From contig NC_052404.1 of assembly GCF_009389715.1 (NCBI RefSeq), forward strand, positions 8,392,745-8,456,744: 64,000 nucleotides of DNA, in the 5' to 3' direction. Of the stretch, positions 36,481-49,500 are shown one piece after another (within the stretch, counting starts at the first letter, position 1; each line of letters starts with the position of its first letter). Made by a program: the position numbers and the translations under genes. The stretch comes from Phoenix dactylifera (taxonomy: Eukaryota; Streptophyta; Magnoliopsida; Arecales; Arecaceae). The notes under the pieces are model-generated. The model saw only the letters and a list, made by a program, of their open reading frames with translations, did no database searches and was not told where the DNA came from.

Positions 36481-36599
36481 CCTCGCTCTGGTTTCCTTCT
36501 CCCGTTCGAGTGCTCGAGCCCTGTTCCTGGCCCCTCTCCTCGGTTCTAGGGTTTGGCTCACCCCTCAAGAGCGTCGCTTTCTTCGAGTCTGGTCCGCCG

Positions 36600-36641
36600 A
36601 TGGTCAAGTCATCCTCATCGATCGCTCCGGGAGGAATCTAG
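36600..36641 (+). promoter_or_regulatory. uORF (13 codons) upstream of ATM3
   Basis: The first ATG in the probable leader opens a 13-residue frame (MVKSSSSIAPGGI) ending in TAG at 36639-36641, 66 nt before the ATM3 ATG. Such an arrangement commonly lowers main-ORF translation. The transcript start is assumed to lie near the CTAGGGTTT motif at 36545. Confidence 0.5.
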
Positions 36642-36707
36642 CCTCTATCCTGTACGATTTCGCCGTTCTTGATCGCCCCGGGGAGTTGCGATCCCGGACC
36701 GGCGACG

Positions 36708-37477
36708 ATGAGAGCTGTCTCGAGGTGCCGCGGCGCTTGCCGGCTGTTGCAATGCGGAGGGAAGCTAACCGGCGGCCGCCCCAGCATCTCTCGGAATCTT
36801 GACCCGTTGATCTGCCGGTTGGATCGCTCTCTGATCTCTGGTCGCGCTCTCTGTGAGAAAGGAAGCAGGGAGTTTCGAGACGATAGAGTTGGAGCGTTGA
36901 AGAGCGCGAGCACTCTGCTTGCAGGAGAAATTCCGCTCTCCGATCGTAGTCGGGTGGATGTAATGAGAAAGAGCAGCTCCTTTGGACGCATGCGTTGTTT
37001 TCTATCGGATTCTTCTCCGCCGATAGGGAATAGGCTTCTTAGAGACTTCGTAATACTTCAGTTCTTTCTTTTTTTTTTCTGCCTCTTTATATTACTGTAG
37101 ATAACTAGCGCGGACATTCTGAACTGCTCCGAGGTTTTGATCTTGAAAGTTTTCATGAGATAATACTTCACATGCTACATTTTAATAGCATTTGCATTGT
37201 AAAAGATTAACCTTGGATTTCAACTTTTTTTAGTATGAATATAATTGTTAGGAACTAGTAGGTCTGTGCTGTGAAGTAGCTTGCTTTTAGTTATTGGTAT
37301 AGTAGTTAAGAATTTGATTTAGGGTAACCAGGAGAACAAAGTTTTTTTTGATACATATTTTTTTTATAAATGTTCTCCGGTTATGTTGGTCGGCCCTTGG
37401 TCATAAGTCTTACCCTGAGAGCTTTCAACATCGATGCCATCTGAAATTTTCCTAAAAACAAGAATTTTTTTTTTTTT

Positions 37478-37508
<31 letters not shown>

Positions 37509-40500
37509 GTGCTGATCAGGCTGATCTATCATTGGACTAGTGGTTCTTTTTATTTTCTACTTTCAGATAACAAATGCTGTTTGGTTTGTATGAGATCCAG
37601 AGACCAGTTAACATCCATTCTCTTCTTTGCAGGGATATTTGCAAAGAAGTCGTGCATTGTTCTCAACATCTGCTAGTGAGATAGAAGCAACAAAGAGACT
37701 TGGTGGAGCTGGGAATAAGATACAGAATGATGTGACCAAAAAGGAATCTGCAGATGAACAAATTGCAGACATGACAATCCTGCGTACTCTTGCGAAGTAC
37801 TTGTGGTTGAAAGATAATATTGAGTTCCGGTTTAGGGTATTGATGGCATTGGGACTTCTTGTTGGGGCAAAGGTGAGGACAAAGTTTTAGGCTGTGTTTT
37901 ATTGTTCACTTCTTTTTTTATCAGTTTCTCTATGTTGGTGTTGGTAACGAGCACTTCATATGAAAGTTATATTACACCGGGCTTTTTAGGGGTATCACTA
38001 ATGCAGCACAGACATGGAGATTGAAAGAGGATTAGTATCCTCTCAAAGGATCACAAAGAAATCACCATGTCTATGGGCCTCGTGACAAAGGCATGTTGAA
38101 TAGAAAGAACATTAACTAGAGTAATTTTATTACAATCCTTCAACCCTCTTTATATAGACTTAACGGCTGTACTCCTATTTCCTTGAGACACTCAAACTTC
38201 TATTCTGGTCATGATAACACTCCTAGCTTGTGGACTCTCGTGTGAACTCTCCCTTACTTCACACTAATACAGACTCAAACTAAGAAAAACACCCCAAAGC
38301 AAACAAAAGACGACCTAGCCTGTGAACTAATAAATGTCATACGTGTAAATTCTAGAACTTTTCAAGCAATATCAGCGAACCATAACTCTAGTCTTGGCTC
38401 ACTTTCAATCGATCCTAATGACTCAAATTCTTCCTCTAATTGTTCTACATCAGTCACTAACATGTGTCTAATGTTTCTTCCAATCTCTGATAGTGAAATA
38501 ATTAAAAATTCTTTGCAATCACTTAATTCTGTTGTCATGGTTGGCTTATTCCCATATTGCTTTTCCTTTCTCATGTTTGGAAAATTAGGGTTTCTTAAGA
38601 CTATGTTAGTATATATATTCCATTTTTCCTACATGTGGGTGTTTAATGTACTTGCCATTTTGTATTGTTTTTTTATTGATTAATCTGTACATAAGGTGCA
38701 TTATATAGTTTATTTGTTAATATTTTTCTTAAGCCTATTTATGCATTTTTCTCACTCTCACTAACTGATTTTTTTCCCCTACAATTGTGTGTATAATTTA
38801 ACTTAATTATGTTATCCATTCATTGTTTACAGTGTGATTTCATGATATAGTAGTAGTAATCACTATCCATGCCGCCATTACCAACTTCAAAAGTGTTACG
38901 AGAATTCCAACCTCCTCTTTCTGATCACCCTTAACATCACCCCTCTCTATTGTCATACTTTTGGCAAAACATTTTGCCGAAATGCAGCAACTTGTAGTTA
39001 GCTGATCCGTAAAGTCCAAAACCATAAGGTTGTCAAGGTTATGTACTAATGTTGATGATTTACATCCCACTGTCCCGAGTGTCAGGACGTGGGGTGTCTT
39101 GTTCTACTGCGATGGCTCTGTTCCATGGTATATAAAACCTTGCTCTTAGTTTTTTTCTTTTTTTTTTTGAATTTTTAAAACCTCTATGGGTGGGGCTTCC
39201 TCGTCCCTACAAATCTGAAGTATTGGTTTATTTTCTTCTAAAATTTTGAACTACATTCTTGTTCTTGCAACCTTTAGGTGTCTAGGGACCAAAATGCCGA
39301 CTTTGATAAGGCCTATTCTTCCTGAAGTTGCTTCCCTTGTCTTTTTTCTCCTCCCTCCTGTCTAGGACCAAAATCTAGAGATACTAATCCATTTTATGAC
39401 CACAATGCATAAATACAAAATTTCACTAACATTTAGTTTTTAATTTCTAAGCATGATACATGTTATAAATGTGTTTATCATCTGGATTTTCAATTTAAAT
39501 GGCACATATATTTGAAATCAAAAGGATATGGTTGAAATTCTGTGAGCAAGATTCTACATCAACTCTCTGTTTTAATCTTAATAAGTGAGTGTTGTCTTAT
39601 AGTGTCATATAACCATGAAATATGTCCTTTTAAAGTTGGTTTCTAAATGTTTAACCATGGACTGGTTATTTGTGCAAGTGCCATATTCCTCAGATTGAAT
39701 TTATTAAGCATTCTCGTAATTTATCTGACTTTTTGACCTGTAATCAATATTAGGTTATAAATGTTCAAGTACCATTCTTTTTCAAGCTTGCTGTGGATTG
39801 GCTCTCAGCAATCACTGGTTCTGATAATGCGATGGCATCCTTTTCTGATACTAATTCCACTCTTTTGGCTCTTTTTGTGAGCCCAGCTGCTGTTCTAATT
39901 GGATATGGAATAGCGCGTACTGGGGCATCAGCTTGCAATGGTAATTTATGCAATATGATTATTAATATTTGTCAAACCTTTCTATTTCTATTCTCTTATA
40001 CTATGTTCATGTTGTCAGTGTCTATTCTTCTATTTAATATATGATGTCTAAAACAACCTATGGTCAATTGTCTTTTGACAGAACTGCGAAATGCTATATT
40101 TTCCAAGGTAGCATTAAGAGCTATTCGTACCGTTTCTAGAAAGGTAAATCTTCTTCTTCGGTACCTCTACTTTTCTTTTTCCATTGGCTGGTATTATTTG
40201 AATCAGTGGTGCTAGTTGGACATTTTTTATACTCGACTCTATCTAAATCCTTATAATTTATTGCCACTGGGTGTTTAGAATTATATGATTTTTCTTCTCT
40301 TTTTAAAACAAAGTCTCCAGCAAGTGAAATAAAATTCCATCTTGCAGAGGACAACAGCCCTCATGTGTCATAGTTATTGTTGCAGTCCAATAATGTCGAG
40401 ATGTCGTACATTTTGTTCAGAATCAATAAAAATATGCTGTCTCATTGATTTAGTCTAACTACCTCAGTTGTGTCCTTTCCCATTGTTTCCATGATTTGAA

Positions 40501-43500
40501 ACTCCAGGGAGATTGCCTTCCCAGTTCCATTGATAGTATTCTCTTTAACAATTCATCTCAGTGCATTAAGGTGGTTAGAGGTACTTGGACAATCATTTTA
40601 TACTTTTATTTATAGGCATAATTTTGCATTATTACCTTACAGTTTCTTGTTAGAGTCATGACGTATTCATGCGGAAATCCATACTCAAAATAACTACGAG
40701 TTGGATGAAGTTGAGTTCTTTAAATAATTACATGCCTTTTAACACTTAAAAAAACCAGGCTAAAATTGTCAATTTGGGTCTTAAGTTACGCTGGTGAAGT
40801 GTATCTTGCTTTTTGGATGAGTCTTGACGATATTAAAATGGTAAGCTGAGTGCTTGGTAAAGATTAAGAAGTTGCAGTGATAGATAAATGCGTAGTACGT
40901 ATCATAGGAGTTGCCTCTATTGAGAATACTGGTGGGGAGATGATTAATGTAATAAATGGATGAGCAACAAATATTTAATACAAGGAATGAGGAGACGGTC
41001 ATAGCTCTATTTAGATGTTCTAGAAAGGATTAGAAACAACTTTACACTTGGCATGAGTGCAAGATTTCAGTTTTCCAAGTGCCCTGCATTGCAACCTTTA
41101 AAAAACTCAATACAAGGTCACTTGTATACAGTACAATTATTCTAGTAAGAAATTTATGTATGTATGCATGTACATATATATAAATTTTTTACTTCTAGAC
41201 TAAGTTCACTAATCAATAGTACTTGTGAAAACGAATACTTGCATTTTATGTCATGCTTCAATTGAAAAAAAGAAACTATAGGACTTTAGTACAAATGTGT
41301 TCATATTTTAGACATATTGCAGGGCACTCCAAAAAGTTGACATATGCCAGCACTTCTAGCTAATGTAGGGATACACTGTCTTCGTCATGGTACGCCGAAT
41401 CGGTATTGATCGGTGACCGGTGGAGATCCGAACCGATTTGGTATGCGAACTGGTCTACACGGTTCCGAGCGCGCGGGCGCGTGCCCACGTAGTTCCCCCG
41501 CGATGCCGCGCTCGCCGTCGCGCTTCCCAGCTCGCGGGCGCTTTGCCGCGTGCCCGCGTACCGGTGCGAACCATCGGTACAATGCAGTACCGGACTTGTA
41601 CCGGTGCGAACTGGTCCGGTTCGCACCGATACGCCTCTGTACTGTTCGGTTGCGGCCTCTTTGAGGTCGGAACCGTTTTCTACCACTGTACTGGACTGGT
41701 CCGGTACGGGTTGAACCGGCCGGTGAGGGCCGGTTCAACATACCATGGTCTTCGTGGTCCCAAGAAGTGTTGTGACTGACTGCCTGTGTCTATGTGGCCA
41801 TAAAAATATTGGCTTGTCAAAACTCATCATGAAGACTGACATATCTAAGAAATACTGAGTAGAAGACCTAAATTGATTTGAATGGTAACTGTGCCAAATT
41901 TTTTAAACTCATCGCCTTGTGCTAAAAATGGAAGTAACACTTAGATATAAATGAATGATAAAAAAGGATTTATAAAGCTAACCCCCCAAACGCTAGTATA
42001 ATATGGTTGATTTTAGTTGCTACATGCATATTAAAAGGATCAAGTAGTAATCAGATGGAGAAGTTGCCACCAAGGTAGTAGCCTGGTGGTAAGGGGGCGA
42101 TAATTCCGCCCAAGTTGCCCGGGTTCGAAACGCACGGGCGTCGATTAAATTAGGGGACCGGATGCCCCACGCCCGGCTGGCTTGTTGGCGGTTATGCTTT
42201 CCTTCCACTTGTACCAAGGTGGCACTGGGGTGACGTACCCACACGTGAGGCGGTGAACCCAGTGGGGTGAGCCCACGGGTCGGGGAAGGCACGCGAAACC
42301 TGCGACCTGTATCGAACATTCCCTAGTGGAAGGGGGGCTCAGTAATGGGGTTGCTACGCGGGTGGGCTGGTCCCTCCCCCTCCCCTCCTATTTTTGACCA
42401 AAAAAAAAAATAAAAAAAATCAGATGGAGAAGTTAAATAGGCACGAGAAGGAAACACACCACTTTATCTTATAATTAACTACAATCTTGCCTGACCCCTA
42501 CCGGGGTATTGATCATCTTGCTCACCAAGAATGCATATAAACTTCATCCTCTAGGGATATGGAAAATCACTGTGGAAAGATTGAGAACTATGCAGTGCCA
42601 TATTACTTTATGACAGCTTGAACCCCCCTGCTTTTTTTTTTCACTTTCTTGGCTTGATACAATTGTCTCATAATCATTATGCTTGAGGTATCATAACTTC
42701 TGTTTTTATTTTACTTATTCTTCTTTCAGGATCATAATATATGAGCTATTATAGTCTAATAATGTTGCACAGTTTTCACTTTCCGAAGAACTTGCATCCA
42801 TAATATGATTTTAGCTGTAAAATGGTACGTTAAATCCGGTATTATAGGTATTTTCAAATTCTTAACATATTATCCGGTTGTTTGCGAGACTATTTCCTAC
42901 TTTTGTGTAAGCATAGTTTTGCAGAATAATAAATAACTAACATTCATCTTTGGTTTCCATATCATCATGGGTCCCTTATATATAATCCAAAGCCCCCATT
43001 GTCTTGGTTTTATTGCAAGAATTTTATTTTGTTTATATTTACGAAATTTACACCTTCTTTTGCAGGTGTTCTCGCACTTGCATGATCTTGACCTTCGATA
43101 TCATTTAAGGTATTGTTTAGAATTCTGGGCCAGTCCATTTCTGCAGAAAGATAGTATTGATGATATCACTTAACAATGCTAATGTCAAGACACCATTGGC
43201 TTACATGCTTCATAATTAATTGGTAGAGGTATCTCTATAATTCCTTCTATGCACCTGTTATGGAATCTTGTCTTATGACTTATTCAGATCTAATAGTCAT
43301 AAAATGGCATGAGATTTTTGCATGGATATTCAATGTCTACGATGTGTCATCAATGTTATATGGTAGTGGGTGAACAGAGGAATGCAAACAATTTCATTAG
43401 TGTTACCTCAGCTAAAACTGATTAACATAAATCATTTTAATGAATTTTTGTTGTATATTTAACTTTTTAATTTGAGAAGAAACAATGGTAATCGTACAAA

Positions 43501-46500
43501 ACTAAGAAACAAATTGCTGGTGTAAAATTCTATAGAAATCCTTTGGATGTTAATAACTCACATTTTGGGATCTTTATTGCATCTTCAAGGCTGATTGATC
43601 TATGTAGCACCACAAGAACTACTGGAGGTAATCCAGTATTTGTTATGATACTTACTATATGCTGTATAGATTAGTTTAGGCATAAAGAATATTATTTTAA
43701 AATTTAGAACTTTTAGCTCTGTTAAAAGTAGATATCGCATAATTATGAAAAATGGTAGAGAAGTGCTTCGAAGTCATACACCAAGAGTCAAAGTAGACTG
43801 CTTATGAGATAGCTAGGTGCATGAGATATAATAAACCTGCATAAAATTAAGAAATGAAATAAAAAAATTCTTATTGGAAGGGGCCAGGTTCTTGAAGAAT
43901 TTGATGTGACATAGAACAAGTCTCAAAAATCCTTTTGAATATTTTGAATATTTCGAAAATTTTGCTGCTAGTTCCATTAGAGATGCTGAAGAATCGAGAG
44001 GCAATCAAAACAGCTTCATGATCTCAAGCAAAATATTATTGATTTGTAGCAATGATTGGATTATAAATGAAGTAATCAAAAATTTTATCAGAAACACTTT
44101 ATGGGACTTAGAAAAGCTAATTCTTGACAACTTTTTTGGCCTTTCTGTGTGTTTTTATATCCAGCCGGCAAACAGGTGCACTGAATCGCATAATTGATCG
44201 AGGTAGCCGTGCAATAAACTTTATTCTTTCATCAATGGTATTCAATGTTGTACCCACTATACTAGAGGTATGAACTAGTTATTGTTTAAGATTAGCCTGC
44301 ATATTGTTGAAGATATTTTGGTTCTACTGACTAGAAAACTTTGTAGTGTAGAAATTATGTACTTCCTAAGTTCCTCCTTTCCTGAGCTTGTCTTGATTTA
44401 GTGGAACTCCTGATTGCCTGGACTACTGCACCTTTTATTCTGTACTCTAGCTTCTTTAGTTATGTACCATTTCATCCTTTTTCATGGCTTTTCTATTCTT
44501 TTTCCAGATAGCTATGGTGTCTGGTATTCTTGCATACAAGTTTGGAGCTACTTTTGCTTGGATCACTTCACTTTCTGTTGCTGCATATATTGCTTTCACT
44601 CTGATTGTGACACAGGTGCAATTCTTCGATCATAACCTGCTACCTTTTTTCATGGTTTTCTTTCAAATTTCTTCTGTTTTCCATTCCATTATCCTTTTAG
44701 CTTGTTCTACTCTTCGTAAATATTTGATGATGACTTTTTTTTTTGAAATATTCTTTTACTAACACTCAACAGTTGCTTCTGGAAATTTGAAGTTGTTTGT
44801 TGATGCTATTTTCTATAAGCAGCTTTTCTTCTTCATGACAGTGGCGAACTAAATTCCGCCAAGCCATGAATAAAGCTGATAATGATGCGAGTACCAGAGC
44901 AATTGACTCACTGTTAAATTATGAGGTCAGCTTGTTGATGTCTATTTGCTTACTGGTTCCATTATTGGTTTTTCTCACTTTTAGTCTGATTATTTTTTAA
45001 TATCTTTTCTTTTGCTATATCCAGACTGTCAAGTATTTCAACAATGAATCATTTGAAGCTGAAAAATATGACACATATCTGAAGAGTGAGTTGAGATCTT
45101 AGATTTTTTTCAAGAGAAGGGTGCTCTGATGAGGATATGCCATAGATATCACTTTCTGCTTTGCCATGCTATGTAATTTGTCTGTGTTGAAAGATAGTGA
45201 ATCACCTAGCCTAGAATTCCATGGCATGCATTTTATTTCATCACTATCGCAAAAGGTGATAGAATGAAATTTAAGCAAAAAAAAAAAATCTCCTTGAAAT
45301 GACTCCATGAGAAGAAGTCCACTGACTATTTTTCTTTGCATTAGAAATTGATGAAAATCATTTGCATGAAGAGAAAATCTGAGGATCCATATGCGGTTAA
45401 CTTTTATTGCATAAAACATAGCATAAAATTCTATAAGGTATGATGATTAAAACACAAGAAGACATGCCTATTGAATGTGAGCAGCGACAAATGTGAAAAC
45501 CAGTTTCTTTGTTACTAGTGTTCCAGTTGTTAGGGTCTACACTGAGGTTTCTTGAAGCCCATTTCCTTATACTGACTGTATGCACACTGAATTATTTCAT
45601 AGGTTTCTTGTTATTACTTGCTGATATGCCCATGTTAGAAAAATGAGATGCTCATGAGTGGATGTTCTTGTTGGTAAGATAGCTCTCCCCATGTTAGAAT
45701 GAATATAGTTTAGACAAGGTTCATCATTATTTTTGCATATGAGAACCTTGGCACAATTGTCTTTGGGTCCATCAAGGACCCATGGCTTGAAATATAGCTG
45801 CTTGTTCTAGTGCTATGATTCATTTCACACACTTTTTTCTTTTATCTTTGTTGAAACTAGCTAGAATAAAAAACCTTGATGAGATGAGTGCCATCTAATG
45901 TCTTGACCTACAAGTTCAATGAACCTGACCGCATGTGTAAGCTTGTTTTTGTCCACGGTTTTTAGTCTTAGTATTGGACCTGTATAGGAAACTTACCAGT
46001 ATGGGTCAGATCGGTATGACCTCTAGAAACATGCCATTATCAGTATAGTAGTATATCGAGCCCCCATATCGTATCGGTACCTTATCAGGTCGGTATAGTA
46101 TGCTCATTAATGGGCAGTATTGTGGGTAAAGGATATCTTGATTTTGTTAATGCATATGTTCATGACCCATGGAATCCTCTAAAAGAACTCTTCAGCATGG
46201 TATGCTGAATTGGCCCGTATCGGCTGGTTCAGCCTGTACCATACCGGTTCGGTCCTGGCCGGTTCGGTATAGTAGTGGAAAATGGGCCGGAACCGAGCGG
46301 TACAAAGGTGTATCGGTGTGAACTGGTCTGGTTCGTGGGCGCACGGGGCAGCGCATGGGGAAGCGCGCTCATGTGCGGGGCGCAGGGAAGCATGTGAAAC
46401 GCGTGGGGAAGGGCGCTCCGGGGGGGGGCGTGCCCACGCTTTGGGAAGCGCGCCCACCGCGCAGCATCGTGCAGGGCAGGGGGACCACACGGGGAAGCAT

Positions 46501-49500
46501 GCTCGTGCGCGCGGAACCGCGCGGGTGCGCTGGAATGGCGCGGGTTAACTTGAGTCTTATGACTTTTGATGCCTCATTTCCTCTTTCTTATTCCTCCTTG
46601 GTACGGTGGTTGCTAGTAGTCATGTTAGGTGAGTGGAGTTATCTTATTTTGTAAAGTCATCTAATTCAGGTGTGGCTCCAGAGGTTTCAATGGCTTAGAC
46701 TTAATAAATAATTAGCCAGTTGATCCCTTTCACGAAGTGCTAGTTTGAAGGCTTTGTCTATGTCTTGCATGATAAAAATAAGTGTCTAGCTTCAGACTGG
46801 TAACCACTTCATTGTTGTGCACCAAGCATGCTGTAATCAAGTCTTCAACAGTTTCCATAACTAGTTTTGGAAGTTGAAATTTGAAGTGCTGAGCCTAAAC
46901 AGAGAGCCTTTTTGTTGCTCTCTTCTAAAATTGAAACTATTCCTTATTCTTAGCAAGATCCTCATTGAAAGATAAGAAAGATAGGGAGTTGAAAGGATGC
47001 TATTAGATGGATGATCCAGACACTGAGTTAATGGTTCCCTTGCATGGATTTGGTTGAATCTTTGCTGGGGGCTTCCAAGTTGTGAGTCAAAAAGTACCTA
47101 CTGCTTCATTTTGGAAAGTAATCTTAATGAATAATCTGTCAGCAATCATGTGTGTTATCTATGTAACTGGAGATTTGGGTTTGCCAGGCTCAATATATTC
47201 TTAAATTGGCTAATACCTGCACAGGCCAGATATTAGTTTTGCATAGATGAATAAGAATTATGAAATTTGTTTTTTAGTTCCTTTTTGTTGCCATAATACA
47301 GTTTTCTTTGCCAACCTAAAATTTTATCTACCACAAGTTTTAAGAATTTCAGCAACAACTTTGGTGCTTTATAATCTTGATTATCTTTTTGTCCTTTATT
47401 GTTATTTGTTATATTAGCTAATCTGTCTGAGGGAATGCTATTTCTCAGGGTATGAGGATGCTGCATTGAAAACTCAAAGTAGCCTTGCTCTTTTGAACTT
47501 CGGCCAAAATGTTATATTTAGCACGGCTTTATCAACAGCAATGGTTTTATGTTCATATGGAATTATGAATGGTGCAATGACAGTTGGCGACTTGGTAAGT
47601 TGCTCTTTTAGCTGGTCTCAACTTTGATTTGTATATGCTTTTGATTGCATCACCTGCATTGCAATCATTTAAAATCATTCTGCTGTGAGAAGTAAATTCT
47701 TGCGTCTGCAGATGATAAAGATTTTGCTTTGCTGCACAATATCATATGGAGAAGTAAATTCCTAAGATAGTTTTGAGTTTCTTTTCTATTGCCATATGTT
47801 ATATTATATCAAATAATTTTTAATTTTCAAAGACTTATATGAGCTTTAACCTTTTAGACAAAATAACATGAAAGTTTAGATTAAATACCATGCACAAGAA
47901 GGATCTACAGACATATTTTACTTGATGATTATCTACTCTTATCTGATTAATTATAATTATCAGATAATTTATTCTTTTTGATGTGTAATAAAACTGAAGA
48001 TGCCTGAACAAGTAATGTTCAAACTGTTTTTTGCTTAGTTAAATCCCTCTGTTTGTTACAGGATGCTTAAATGGGCAACTACATGTGATATGATGCCTCC
48101 ATGTTGTTTTCTGAAAGGAATATTATCATCTGTGATAGCAAACATTGATTTATTGTTTTCTCAATTAATATATGTAGTGTGTTATTTTTCACTGATTACG
48201 GTTCATTCAGAAATATGTGATTCTAGAAATTCCTCTGGAACTTTTCAGGTTATGGTTAATGGGCTTCTCTTCCAGCTGTCTTTACCTCTTAATTTCCTTG
48301 GAAGCGTGTATCGTGAAACAAGGCAGAGCCTTATTGACATGAAGTCCCTGTTTCAATTGCTTGAGGTATATTTCGTGACAATTATTATAAGTGTTTTCTT
48401 GTTTTTGCAAAAGTTAAATTGCTTCAATTGATTAACCTTTCCGAATTCACAAATTTGGAAACTACGTCATGTCAAAATGGATGTCAGCCACATAAAAAAA
48501 TTGTATTATTCTATTGTGCATACTCAATTTCACAGGAAAAAAGTGAGGAATTTGTAGCCTGAAGTCTTTTTGCCTACTTCTTAGACCTGGAAATTTGAAA
48601 TTTTTCTCCATACGAACCTTTAAGTAATTGATGTCTGGTTAATGAGTTAATATAATAATTTCTATTATGGTTATGATTGTGTTGCTTTTAAGTATTTGAG
48701 TTAATATCTGTTATTGTTATGGTTGTAAGGCTGTTGAATATTTTACTCTCTCTGCATAGTTAGAATTTGAATCATATAATGCAGTAGTCTTTACCAAAGG
48801 AAACACTAAAACTGGGAAACAGGGGTATCTGTTTATTAGGGTAGTGAACATGATCATGATATTTATTCCATTTAAGTGCATTATCATGTATTTTATTGTA
48901 AGTGTTAATTCTGGTATATCTGACAGTGTATAATCATAGTCCTCAAATCTGATCTTTGTATTTGCTCAAAACAACTAAAATTGTACAAGTATTGTTTGTC
49001 TTTTTTTTTTTTTTTCTGTTTCCTTCCCTCGCTTCAAGGCAAAATAAGTCTCAGTTGTCTTCTCTCGATCTTCTGTTCTACATTATTTTTTTAGCCTGTT
49101 GTAAGTAGTTTACTTTACTACTCAATATTGTGGAAAAATGAACATACTGTAGTGAAGATTTCTGATCCAAATACTTGCAGGAGACCCCAGAAATACGAGA
49201 TGGGCACAAAGCAGAACCATTAAAATTTAGAGGAGGAACCATCGAATTTAAAGATGTATATTTTGGGTAAAGATGTCCTTTCTACTCCACATCCATTTCA
49301 ATATATTGTATTCTTTTAATTCCCCTTGCCTCCTATTATTCTAGTTTTAGATATACAGATGAAAAAAACTTTGTTTATTGGTTCCTGTTCATGTGTTGAA
49401 CATGATGTACAGCAACAATCATTACCATAGGTAACTAGTCACATCCTGATCATTTTTGGCCATCTTTACTACTTCTTCTATGATCCTATTAAGAGTAGTA

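Noticed and set aside
41360-41779. Several 83-119-codon frames on both strands
   Set aside because: They fall in the GC-rich TIR element and its edges; Arg-rich low-complexity translation only.
42020-42319. Minus-strand 99-codon frame
   Set aside because: It is the complement of the SINE at 42066-42417, not a gene.
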